Assembly: GCA_021432605.1 (NCBI GenBank)
Contig: MU271162.1
Span: forward strand, 319,721-383,720
Origin: Coniochaeta sp. PMI_546
Taxonomy: Eukaryota > Ascomycota > Sordariomycetes > Coniochaetales > Coniochaetaceae
Direction: 5' to 3'
DNA: 64,000 nucleotides
Shown: in pieces, positions 45,601 through 57,300 of the stretch
How positions within the stretch are numbered: position 1 is the first letter of the stretch
Layout: each line of letters starts with the position of its first letter
Notes under the pieces: model-generated
Seen by the model: only the letters and a program-made list of their open reading frames with translations
What the model was told of the DNA's origin: nothing
Database searches by the model: none
Program-made: the position numbers and the translations under genes

Positions 45601-48023
45601 CGGAACGTTGAACTCGGCGATGTCAATCACCGGCTCGGCTTCCGCTGTCCACCGGTACTTGCCCTGAACGGAGGCGATGGTGTTTTCATCCAGAGCTTGT
45701 CTCGATCTCAGGCTCGGGCTCGAACCTAGCATTTGAGAGTCTTGACTGTGTGGAGGGGTAATAGTTCCAGGGACGTTGGGCTCTTTCTCTCGGATAGTCA
45801 TTGAGTCCGGGACCTTCTCCGGCTCCGTTTTATTGATTGAACTGGTACCATCGTCGGTCATGTTCCTCTTATCTATCCTTCTCGTCCCATTGAGGAAATT
45901 TTGGATACGCTGGAAAGCCGCCATGCCGCCAGCCACAACAGGTAGCGTCAACGTCAGCGTCGAGAGAGGGCCGTTCAGTAGGGAGATAAGGGAGTAGGAC
46001 GTGAAGACGAGTGCAGGAGAAAGAAAGTTACCGTCCCTCTCGGCGCGACCGGCGTAAAAGCTGAACGTCAGGATAGGGCTCCATATCGGTGCGAAGATCA
46101 CTAGATATCCAAGTCAGCAACGAGCCATTCTTTTCCAGCCTGACGAGCAGCATACTGATAATCATAGATCCTCCGACCAAGAGCCTGTATTTCAGTGACA
46201 CCTTAAGTTCATGTGTCCGGAGATCTCTGATAGTCGTAAAGGCGGCGTCGCCCAGACCCGACATCTTAATCCATTTGATACTACCCAAGGTCTGGGCCGT
46301 CTTGACTACCCGCTGTTGGAGGGCCAGCAACCACACCGCCAGTGCCGACCCTGTTGGCGCCGCAAGGAAGCCTGAGGCAATCACAGCAGCTAGGTTTCCG
46401 GTAAGTAAAGCTCTAGCAGGGGACATACAGAAGACACGAGATTGGTCGGGCTTACCAACAGCGACAGCAATGGGGATGGCACATGCTGCTCCCATCTGCC
46501 GCCAAATCAAATAGTCGGCCACCACGATCTCGACGATGCTGGACCAGAGGTCATGTGCCTGGTAAAGAGCCTGCTGGGCGGCGTCAGTGTCACCGTTGGC
46601 GTGCGTTAACGCTGCTAGCGGGTTGGCGCTGGGGTCATTGAGATCAAGGTTAAGTGATTGCTCGTAGACTAGCCCGATCAGGCCACCTCTCGTCACGGAG
46701 ATCATACGCCGGAGACGCCAGTAGTACTGGCCAACGGCTATCTGTGACACAAGATCAGTTCCGTTCTTGAGAAGAAGCGTCATCCCATATTAAGGGGCGA
46801 AAAGGTTGAACTTACAGCTTGGCCTGCGTAGACAAGAACAAAGGCGCCAATCAGTCCGTATCCATAGTTATCATATGGCATACCCTTTTGGGTGCCAGCA
46901 AACTCAACAGCGCTCTGGATGAGGAACGGCTGGGCGTAGGTGAAAGCAATGATAAATAGCCTTGGAATGGCGGGGGCCCAGAAGGTACCGGCAAAGACGC
47001 GAAGCCAGGTGAGCATCAAGGCATTGGGGGCGGCCTTATTGGGTACTGGTGTAAAACGCATTAACTGGTTTTGCACCATGACGGTCAGGGAAAAAGCTTG
47101 CCCCTATCGACAACCTACCTTTCTCCCATTCCTCAAGCAGAGTCTCATGCAACGGCTTCGACCGCAGCCAATTGTCAACCGGATACAAATCTCCTACCGC
47201 AAACACCTTCCTGTATCCGGTACGGAGCAGCGGGAGTAGCCATCCGAAAGCTGCTGTGCTCACGACACCCCTAGTAACCTCGGGAGAGCACTCCTTGTCT
47301 TGGGCTGGCAGCAGGCTACGCTTCGGGAGTGACTCAAGAACCGCGAGGACGACGCGAATGGCGAGCGTGGTGGTGAAGATGGCAGGAATGCTCTGATCGG
47401 TGGCACCGAGCATCCACAAGGTGCGGGTTCGGGATAGATCGAGGAGAATTGAGATGTAGAGCCAGATTGAGAGCAAGAACGAGGGTCTGTACGAACGCTC
47501 ATGCTCGATCCAAGAGAGCAGACACACGCCAATGGAGGCGATGAATGTTAGAGAGGCACTTGCAGTTGTTGCTCGAGTATGTGTGATGATGTCGCTGCTT
47601 GTTCTTGCCCAGAGTCCAACGAGAGCAACATTGAGGATAGTGAGACAGAGGGAGAGGACCTGGGCAATGAGGGCAAGTTAGCGGAAGCGTCGAATTGGTG
47701 TCATGTTGATGGATATCAGCACATGCATACTGCTATCTAGGTTCCTATGGAAAGCAGAAATGCAAGATGTTGATGGTTAGAACCAACGAAAGGGTCAAAC
47801 AAACCGCTTTGAGAGGACGTATAGGTCCCGGAGCAACTTTGGGACTTAACCTTGCTAACTGGAGCACGCGGAAGGGAAGACACAGGATGAACACGCTCTG
47901 GAGCAGGATGCACAAGATTGTCTCTTCGAAAAGAAGAGTAAAGTCAAATCCACCGCGGCACGAAGCGCCAGCCCATGGACCGAAGGTGTCGTCGGGACAG
48001 CTAATCTCTCGAACGTGCTCCAT
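42615..48023 (-). CDS. ABC transporter, ABCC/MRP type, fifteen exons
   Basis: Full-length ABCC exporter of about 1469 residues in the plasma or vacuolar membrane, using ATP to move organic compounds. Exons: 47805-48023, 47119-47659, 46816-47045, 46456-46741, 46156-46389, 45277-46100, 45054-45216, 44633-44983, 44448-44571, 44313-44384, 44147-44262, 43455-44079, 43316-43396, 42856-43230, 42615-42783. All fourteen introns (50-145 bases) keep frame. Order is TMD0 with a CRGGFDFTLLFEE start, TMD1, NBD1, TMD2, NBD2. NBD1 has GPVGCGKST near residue 680, signature MSGGQKQR and VVLDDVFKALD. NBD2 has GRTGSGKSS near 1285, signature LSPGEAQ, LLLDEPS and the ITHN histidine. The start is ATG 48023; an upstream GTG is not needed. 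The end at GPAPGR is slightly short; an extra intron from 42622 to about 42557 would add about 30 residues. Divergent from NRPS-B, so it probably exports the peptide. Confidence 0.92.
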
Positions 48024-49901
48024 GGGGAAAATGTCTCCCACGGGATATCGCAGGCAAAGAGATGGTACGTCTACTGTGCTCTGAGAACAGAGAGGGTGAA
48101 TAAAGGACCAAAAAAGGAAAGCAACTTAGAAGCCAAGGGCCCGATAAGACATAGATGGCCCTTTGGTCAGTGTATAGAGCTGCAAGTTTTTCGAGAGCTA
48201 CACTTCTGGCTGCTTTATCGCGTCCCACGCTTGAGTTAGCAACAGCGTGACGACGGAGACGCGTGGATGGAGCGCTCTCTGCACTAGGTGACGACTGCAA
48301 TACGTAGACGCACTGTCTTGGGTAGGTTTTTGGGCCGGCATGGTCTTCTGTGTTTCCCTCGCCTCAGCAGGGGGTGGCGCTCGTGCAGGATCATTGACTG
48401 TACGAACAAAGGGACGTATGCCCGATGGGGAAATATGACAATCTCCGTACAGGATGCAGACCACTTCATTATTCCTACCCTAACAGGAATGATGACAGCG
48501 GGCATACAACAGTGCAGACTGGTGTACACTGGTCGCTGGACATTTTCTCAACAGTAGTTCTACCGTTTTTGCGCGCCCCTGACGACTCTCGCAAAGTATT
48601 TCCCCGCACAGTAGTCTCCAAGGTACCCGGAGCATCATTCCACACCTGAATGATCTATGTGCATACGACAGTACTGGGTTGATGGTACAAGCATGGCAGT
48701 GTAGCTGGTGGCTGGTCAGGTCTGACATGGAGGAGAAGAGCTGTAGGGTAGCTGCCTTGGCACGAATGTTGAGAACTGCCACTGATCGAATTCATGCAAG
48801 CTTACGGCTTACGTTATTTAAGTCATGTGATCCAGTAGACTGCCTTGTCTACGGGTAGTATGCCACATTTCATGCAGCCAGGTCTTCGAACACCATGCCA
48901 CTTATGAAGTATTTCTTCCAGTGTTTCCCGCTGTAGCACATCCTTTGAGTCTATGCCTGTCAACCACTGTCTGAGCAGATTTGCGTGAGCTATGTATGGT
49001 AAATTGTTCGCAGGGAGGATGGAGCGCAGTGGCGACTGGCTGATTTGCCGCCAGGATACTGAATTACCACACTCTTATGCAGTAATACGCCCCGACCCGG
49101 TACCGGTATTACGTGATGCAGGATGAGCTACACCATTGCTTCCCCGCACACACTCGTGTCTTCACACCCTAGCTGCCGCTGGTATGGAAGGACGATGATC
49201 TTGGCTACCCGTAGAGTGAAACTTGACGGACACGCCGAACGCCCAGCGCGCCAAGTGCATGTTACCCTATGTGATGCACTTAAGCGACACTAAGCGACAC
49301 CTTGTACCATAACCGCGATCCTGCTATGGTACCTTCTCTGCATGCACTCATGGTTCGGCTGTACGACCCGCCACCCAAGCGGGTGGTAATTACCTTGGGC
49401 AACTTTAACTTGTACAGTGTGAAGAACAGCACTGCAGAAGACAGACAGTCAGCCTCACGCTGTCCTATCTTGTAACAAGGCAGCCACTGATGGTTCGTCC
49501 CGCTGACGTTGCTGGGGGTTGCTGTGCTGTGCTGACCACAGCATCGGGTAACGGCAGCATCTCAGTCGCGACACGTCCGCCACAGCCCTCGCCGATCACT
49601 CTAGCTCCCAGGGAAGACCCAGCGTCCAATCTGAGTTGCCGGCGGACTTGCATCGTAGCTGCAGGGGCAACTGTATAGCATAGCCCCACACAAGCTACAG
49701 CACCGCAGGGTCTTCGGGACGACGCGAGAGCTTAGACTTGCCTGTTCCAGACCGTAGGAAGAGCTCTCTAGTTAGCAGTTTGTATGTCGAACAAACAGTA
49801 TTGCCAAGTCAAGTTCACCATCGCAAAGAGCCGTACGCCGAAGTAAACAAAGCAAGGGCAATCAAGCTTCGGTGACAGCTCAAACGAACTTGTCAGAAAT
49901 A
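48024..49901. promoter_or_regulatory. Divergent intergenic region shared by the ABC transporter and NRPS-B
   Basis: 1.9 kb between two start codons facing away from each other, so it should hold both promoters. Visible sites include the palindrome CCGGTACCGG (49097-49106), the inverted repeat CCACCC-AAGC-GGGTGG (49371-49386) and a tandem TAAGCGACAC pair (49281-49300). CGG-containing inverted repeats are the kind of target bound by fungal Zn2Cys6 regulators, but no regulator gene is in the window. An open minus-strand frame of 83 codons (48823-49074) lacks an ATG and is not called. Confidence 0.5.
49281..49300. repeat. Tandem pair of a 10-base unit
   Basis: The unit TAAGCGACAC occurs twice in direct succession in the divergent promoter, about 600 bases upstream of the NRPS-B start. 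It could be a regulator binding site; no factor is known to me for it. Confidence 0.5.
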
Positions 49902-51350
49902 ATGGCTTCGAACACGTTTCTGCTCGAAAGCGATTCCCGCTTGGAGGCTTTTCTCCGTCGAGATTCGGCCGTCAAGCACGCCCGAGTCCTCAACCTTGGC
50001 ACCGCGATTCCGGGAAACGATGACGCGCCACGATGGGTTGTCGCATTGGCGCTTGACAGCTCCGGCGTTGCCATGGAGGGGACCACAGCTGCCGTGGTCA
50101 AGCGCATCCGCCGTGCGATGCGACTGCACTTTCGAGACACTGCCGGCGCCAGCAATACCACCATCCCGAGCACCTGGGCCGTCGTCGACGCGTTCCCAAC
50201 AACCGCGTCCGGGGCCGTAGATGATGTGATGCTGGCGAACCAGCTGGGTGGCCTGGAGATTGCGTCTGCTAGCATGTCAACCCTGAATAAGCTGAGGGGT
50301 ATAATCGCGAAGGTTCTGAAGATGCCGCTTTCGGATGTGGTCCCGTCGAATTCCTTTATTCGCCTTGGCGGAGATTCCATCAAGGCTGTGGAGGTTATGA
50401 GCCGCTGTTTGGCTGCCGGCTTGAGCTTGCAAGTGAGGGATATCACCGACTCCAAGAACTTGTCTGAACTAGCGACCCTGGTGCGCGCGGTGTCCAAGCA
50501 GCGCGTCAACTCCAACATCACAAACCTAGACACCGATGCTCGCAGAACCTTGACCGAAGCCGCCTCCATCATGAGATATTGGGATGCAACCGACTATGAC
50601 CTCAAGTCAAGGTATCGCGAGACGCTCGAGTTCTCGCTATCGACACAAGCTGTAAATATAATGCTCAAGGCCGCTCATCCCGGAACTCCGTTGGCGGTCT
50701 TTGTGGCGGCCATGCAGCACTCTTTTCACCGTACATTTCCTGATCACGAGGGCCCTAATGTGTGGTTTGGCAGTAGGGAGACTGGTACGAGCAGATGTGC
50801 GTCGCTGGGTCCCTCGCAGTCGATCATGGACGATCTTAGATCGTACGTGAAGCATGCAAAGGATGCGCTGGCAAAAGCTCGCAAGTCTCTTGGTGCAATG
50901 GAGGATCTGGATGATCACGTTATGGAGGTCCTTGTTTCCTATGTCGAGGTATCTGTCACTCAGCAAACTGGGTCAGGCGTCAACGGTTATATCAATGGCC
51001 ACGGTAACGGCCACGCGAACGGCATCCTCAACGGCCATCATACTAATGGTCCCGTAAATGGTGTTATCCAGGGCAACGGCCGCATCGATAACCATGGCCA
51101 CGCTGAATCCAGCAGACCCTCACCAGTGTCTTCCACGCAGCCAATCTTCGACATCAAAGTCAAAGTCACCAACCATAGCTCAATCAAGGTCAAACTCTCA
51201 TATCCGCGTGACCTAAAACGCTCCAACGATGTCCAAGAGTGGTTCGAAGGCTGCCGCCTTCTGCTCGAGAGCGAGCTTGCAAGTCTCAGTCCTCCAATCT
51301 ACTCGCTCTCCGACTTCCCTCGTCTGCCGCTCTCATACGCCGAGCTCGAT
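49902..51350 (+). other. NRPS-B loading region: A remnant, T0, truncated E-like remnant, Asn/Gly linker
   Basis: Residues 1 to about 115 align weakly with the C-terminal subdomain of an A domain, ending in SGAVD where A10 normally reads NGKID, so the catalytic lysine is gone. T0 is intact: serine codon 50376-50378 in LGGDSIKAVE. From about 50560 the sequence matches the second half of a fungal epimerization domain (elements FHRTFPDHEGPNVWFG, HVMEVLVSY, EWFEGCRLLLE, YSLSDFPRLPLSY). The half with the HHxxxDG active site is missing. A linker of repeated Asn-Gly and His-Gly pairs sits inside it at about 50980-51120. The remains look like an old A-T-E unit reduced to a carrier. Confidence 0.7.
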
Positions 51351-54300
51351 GATTTTACCCCGACTATCGAGGCCATGGGCTACGCAAATGTGGATAGTGT
51401 GTACCCGACATCCGCGCTGCAGGATGGAATTTTACTTTCCCAGATCACTTCGGCAGACGTGTATAGGATCGACTGCGTTTTCGAAATATCAGGCCGAGAT
51501 CCAGTCAGCCTAGCACGTCTAGAAAGTGCGTGGAATGAAGTTGTTTCTCAGTATGCCGCGCTACGAACTATCTTCATCCCTAGTGTTCGACATGGTGCGA
51601 TGTTTGATCAGGTTGTGCTCAAGCGCGTTCGTCCGAAGATCGTTTATTGTGGCGAGATGGACACGGTCGAGGAAGTTCACGCGACCTTCGCCCATCTCGA
51701 CGCCGCTATCTTCGCATCAGACCAACAGGCTCACAGCCTAACCATCGCTGAAACCACCAATGGACGAATTCTCTGCAAGCTAGAGATAAGTCACGCCGCC
51801 ATCGACGGTATCTCTGTGTTTCTGATCTGCAACGCCCTCGCTCATGCATACAACGGCAAACCGGCCAGGAAGCACAGTGCTGACTTTGGGGATTACATCT
51901 CGTATCTCCAGGACAAGCCTAGAGAGAAGCATATGGCATACTGGACGAAATTTCTGAGCGGCGTCCAACCCTGCCTCTTTCCGCCACTGGCAGAGCATTC
52001 TCCCGCGCTGAACGAGATGAAGACTGGCGCAGTGGAGCTCGACTCACAAGACGTGAAGAGGTTCTGCAGAAATCAGTCCATCACAGTCGCTACTCTCCTC
52101 AAAGCCGCGTGGAGTATTGTCCTTCGCGGGTACACCACTATGGACGATGTCTGCTTCGGGTATTTGTCCTCTGGTCGTGATGTGCCGATCATTGGCACCG
52201 AGAGTATAGTAGGGCCGCTTATCAACTTGATTGTGTCTCGTGTCAATTTCGACAAAGTCGATACGTCTCAGGACCTTCTCCTGTATTTGAAGGCTCAGCT
52301 CGGCGATAGCATCGAGAATCAGAACGTATCGCTGGCAGAGATCCAACATGCGGTAGCGCCAGGGACTAGGAGGCTGTTCAACACCCTGCTTTCGATCATG
52401 TACGAAATTTCCAGCGAGGGTAGGGCAGGAACTGGTGTCGATGTCACGCTGAAGAGCAGTCGTGCGCCGACCGAGGTGAGCACCTTCTACTTAGACTACT
52501 GCCTCCTAGACCTAATTAATGTCTTCTCTGCTTTCCTTCTTGTCTCTTTAACTTAATATCGGCCGGGTGACTGACCCTGCTTTTTATCAGTACGACATCA
52601 CATTGAACATCAACATCACCCCCGCCAAGATCATCATAGCCATCGACTACTTCACCTCCATCATTTCCGCTTCCCAGGCCTCAAGTCTGGGCGCGTCATT
52701 CATCAAGGTTATCCACGGCATAGTTAACAGAGTCATCCACAAAATCACCACCCTGCCGATCATTAGTGACGCCGACCTGACCTCCATGACCGCAAAGCAA
52801 ATCGTTCCACCGGCAGTCGAGACCTGCACCCACTGGCAAATCGAGGAGCAGATCCAGCAACGCCCGACGGAGCAGGCAGTAGCGTCTTGGGATGGGAACC
52901 TAACCTATGCCGAGCTGGGTTTCCACGCCTCCCGACTGGCGGCGAAACTGAGGCAGCTCGGTCTCGGCCCTGAGGTGCTGGTGCCGATTTGCTTCCACAA
53001 GTCGATGTGGGCGGTCGTCAGTATGGTCGCGGTGCAGATGGCGGGTGGGGCTTTTGTACCGCTTGATCCTGGGACTCCGGCGTCGCGGATACAGAACATT
53101 TTGGCCGACTCCAAGGCCACTGTCGTTCTCACAGGGACCTCAACTGTCGATCTATTCTCATTTGATGGAATCTCTGTGCTAGTGGTGGATGAGGCGCTGC
53201 TGAGCTCTCTCCCGGATTCACCAGCCCCTTCGCGTTCGCCCGTCCTCCCGCACAACACATCCGTCATCCTCTTCACATCAGGCAGCACCGGAAGACCCAA
53301 GGGTATTGTAATGCAGCACAACGGACTATCCTCCACAGCCGCGGCCTATGGGTCCGCGCTCGGCGTTGGACCCGGCGTCCGCGTACTGCAGTTCTCAGCC
53401 TTCACCTTCGACATCGGCGTCCTAGACGTGCTGGTGACCCTCATGCGGGGCGCATGTCTATGCATACCCTCCGAGTCCTCCCGCGTTAACGACTTGGCGG
53501 GTGCCATCAGAGACAGCCGGGCGGATTGGGTCCTCTTGACGCCGACGGTGGCCGGCTTGTTATCTCCAGCCGACGTTCCAGCCTTGAAGATGCTCGCCTT
53601 GGCCGGTGAAGCTATACCGAAACGTCTGGTTGATACTTGGAAGGACAATGTCGACCTGCACGCCATTTATGGACCCGCCGAGGCGTCAACTTGTGCTTGG
53701 AATCCGGACATAGGTAGGTCTGAGAAGTCAACTAACATTGGACACCCGCTGGCGAGTGCCTTCTGGGTTGTCAACCCCCACAATCATAGACAGCTTTTAC
53801 CCCGAGGTTGTGTGGGCGAGCTTCTGGTACAGGGCCCCATGCTTGCGAGGGGATACCTTACAGATGATAGCGACAAAGGCGGCAACTGGATAGATAACGT
53901 CGACTGGATACCCGGCAAGACGGGGGAGAGGGGATATCTTACCGGCGATCTGGTTCGACAGAACGAAGACGACACCTTCATTTTCATCGGACGAAAGGAC
54001 TCACAAATTAAGCTCCACGGCCAGCGGATCGAACTCGGGGAGATTGCCGCGCATATGCAGGAATTGCTCCCGCAGAACCTAACTGGGATGGTAGAAGTTA
54101 CTAACAATAGCAGCAACGAGGTTCTGACAGCTTTCTTGTGGCATACGAGCGGTCCAGATGCGCACGGAGAGCCGAGAACCATCGACCTCCTCTCTGATGA
54201 GCAGAAGCGCATCATAGCAGATTTGCGTGTCAGCCTAGCGCAGAGACTGCCAGCATACATGGTCCCGGCCGTATACATTCTGCTCTCAGGGCAGCCAAAG

Positions 54301-57300
54301 AAGACCGTCTCCGGGAAGATCGACCGAAAGCAGCTCGCCAAGATCGCAGATGCCACAACAACAGACAACAGACATACAAATTACAAGCTGCCCGTGCCCG
54401 ACACTGACCATCCTAAGACAGAAATGGAACTACGGGTGCGCAACCACTGGGCGGTGGTCCTGGGTCTGGAGCCGGAGCGGATCGGCCGGCAAGACAGCTT
54501 TCTCGAAATTGGAGGCGACTCTATCAGCGCAATCAAGATGGTCATGGCTGCACGCGATGCCGGGCTGCGGCTGACTGTGCAGGACATCTTCAGCAATCCT
54601 CGTCTTTGTGCCATGGCCGCCAAGGCCGCCGAGGCGAATGACACAAGGGAGGAGACATACGGCTCTGCGAAAGCGTTTGGATTGTTCCCGGCTGCGGACT
54701 TGGATGGTCTCAAGTCGACTATAGCTCGCGAATGTGCACTCGAAGGTACGCACAATATTGAGGATGCCTACCCGTGTACGGCACTCCAAGCCGGACTCCT
54801 CGCGCTGGCTGTCAAGCAGTCCGGTTCTTACATTGCTCGGCATGTCTATAAACTCGCCAATACTGTGGATATTGCCCGGTTCCGTGCTGCGTGGGAGACG
54901 ACGCTGGCGGTGTGTGAGAACTTGCGCACGCGAATCGTCCTCTGCGATAATCTGTCTGTGCAAGCCGTGATTCGCGAGAAGCCTCAGTGGGAAGACACGC
55001 AGGGTGGTCTCGCTGCCTCCCTTCTCGCGGCCGAGTCATTCAAGATGCAGTACGGCTCGCGATTATGCCGCTACACCATCGTCTCGGAAGAGTCGTCAGG
55101 AGCACAATATTTCGTACTGTCCATCCACCACGCCATTTTTGACGGCTGGAGTATGGGCCTTATTCTCGAAACGCTGCGTAAGATGTATAGGGGCGAACCT
55201 CTTGAGGCGTTGGCACCATTCGTCGGCTTTGTCGACTATGCGACGCGTCCCAATGTTGAGGCGGAGGACTTTTGGAAGGCTCAGCTTGATGGCGCGCAGC
55301 GTACGTCATTTCTGCAGTCGAAGGGCGAGCAGCAGTCACCGGCATCCATCCAGGTCCTTGAGAGCAAAATTGCATTCCGCCGTTCACCTGGATCCTCAAT
55401 CACAAGCGCCACCGTCCTGCGCGCGGCGTGGGCGCTTGTCCTAGCGCGGTACTGCGACTCCGATGACGTGACGTTTGGTGCTGCCGTCTCTGGGCGTCAG
55501 ATACCGGTTTCAGGAGTCGAGAGAATGACCGGACCGACTGTGGCAACTGTCCCGGTGAGGCTCCGGCTTGACCGCCAGCAACAAGTGGGGGAGTTCATGC
55601 GCGCTATACAGGATCAGGCGGCAGACATGATCCAGTACGAGCAGATTGGGCTGCAGAATATCGCCAAACTCAGTCCCGATGCCAAGGAGGCCTGTGACTT
55701 CTCGACTCTGATGGTGGTCCAGCCCGCTCAGCTCGTAGACGACATGACGGGGCACAACGAGCTCTTCCTCACCACCGGGCTGGACGCGTACCGGGCTAAG
55801 GGCTCGCTGGACGGATACTTCAGCTACCCCCTGGTTATTCAGGCAGTCACGAATCCGAACGAGGATTTTGTGGAACTGTTGCTCATGTTTGACCCTAATA
55901 TCATCTCGGAAACCCAGCTACAGGCCTTGTCTCATCACCTGAATAATGTGATTCAGCAACTGCTTACGGACCCCCAGAAATCAGTTGGCGCAGTCTCTGT
56001 CTCGAGTGCATGGGATTTTGCACGGTCCGTCGAATACAACGGCGATCCTCCAGATATCGTTAATGCCTGTGTGCACCAGCTCATCGAAGCGCAGGCGCAG
56101 ACTCGAGCCGACGCTCTTGCTATTCGAGCCTGGGACGCAGAGTTTACATACTCCCAGCTCAATGCCGCTGCAAACAGGCTGGCACACAGACTTATGACCG
56201 GCGCCGAGATTCGCGTACGTGTTGGGGACTTGGTACACGTATGCTTCGAGAAGTCGGCATGGTTCTTTGTCGCAATCCTCGCAATCAATAAGGTCGGAGC
56301 AGCATGGGTACCGCTTGACCCAAGCCACCCAAAGCAGCGCCAGGAGCAGATAATTCGACAGACTGGTGCTGACGTTGCTCTGTCCTCACCAGCCCAGGCA
56401 GCCAAGTGCGCCGACTTAGTCACGCATGTCGTGACCGTCGGTCCTGCTCTCGACGAGAGGCTCAGGGCTGAGCTGGGAGATAGCACAGGGAATGTCATCT
56501 CTGATGTTACCCCAGACCACGCGGTATATGTGCTATTCACCTCAGGTAGCACCGGTGTCCCGAAGGGTCTAGTTATGCAGCATCATGCCGTCTGTACGAG
56601 CCAGACAGCCATCGCAGCACGGCTGCGGTTAACAGCCGACGTGCGAATGCTGCAGTTCGCATCGTTTGTCTTCGATCTCTGTATCGGGGAAATAATTGCG
56701 CCTTTGATATCAGGTGCTCAGCTCTGCGTTCCGTCGGATCGCATGCGCCTGAACGGCATCGAGGACTTCATACGACAGATGGACATCAACTGGGCCTTCT
56801 TAACTCCTGCGTTTGCCCGTACTATCCGGCCCAGCGATGTCCCAGGGCTCGAGCTCCTCCTTTTAGCTGGTGAGGCCGTGGGTCGTGACGTCTTCGATCA
56901 GTGGTTTGGCCATGTGCGCCTCGTCAATGGTTGGGGACCAGCAGAGACATGTGTTTTCAGCACGCTTCACGAGTGGCAGTCGGCTAACGAGAGTCCATTG
57001 ACTGTGGGTCGTCCAGTGGGAGGTTTCTGCTGGATCGTTGACCCCGAGGAGCCTGAGCGACTGGCACCGGTGGGCTGCGCTGGCGAGGTCGTCATCCAGG
57101 GCCCGACTATTCTACGAGAGTATCTTGCTGATGTAGCAAGAACAAAGGCCGCGACTATTACCACGCTTCCTGACTGGGCGCCGCATCGAGAAGGGTGGAA
57201 CAGATTCTTCAAGTCAGGAGATCTGTGCTTCTACAACTCCAAAGGCGAAATCCAGTTCATCAGCCGCAAGGACACGCAGGTTAAGATCCGGGGCCTGCGA

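Noticed and set aside
42615-48023. ABC transporter as a pseudogene because no single frame covers it.
   Set aside because: Fourteen introns, each with standard borders and matching phase, give one complete protein of normal ABCC length with both nucleotide-binding domains intact.
49872-49901. Earlier start of NRPS-B at a GTG codon (49872).
   Set aside because: Nuclear fungal genes start at ATG; the first in-frame ATG is 49902, with an in-frame stop upstream and no ATG between.
52476-52590. Apparent premature end of NRPS-B at 52556.
   Set aside because: A 115-base intron with good donor and acceptor removes the stop and joins two in-frame halves of one condensation domain, so this is splicing and not a broken gene.
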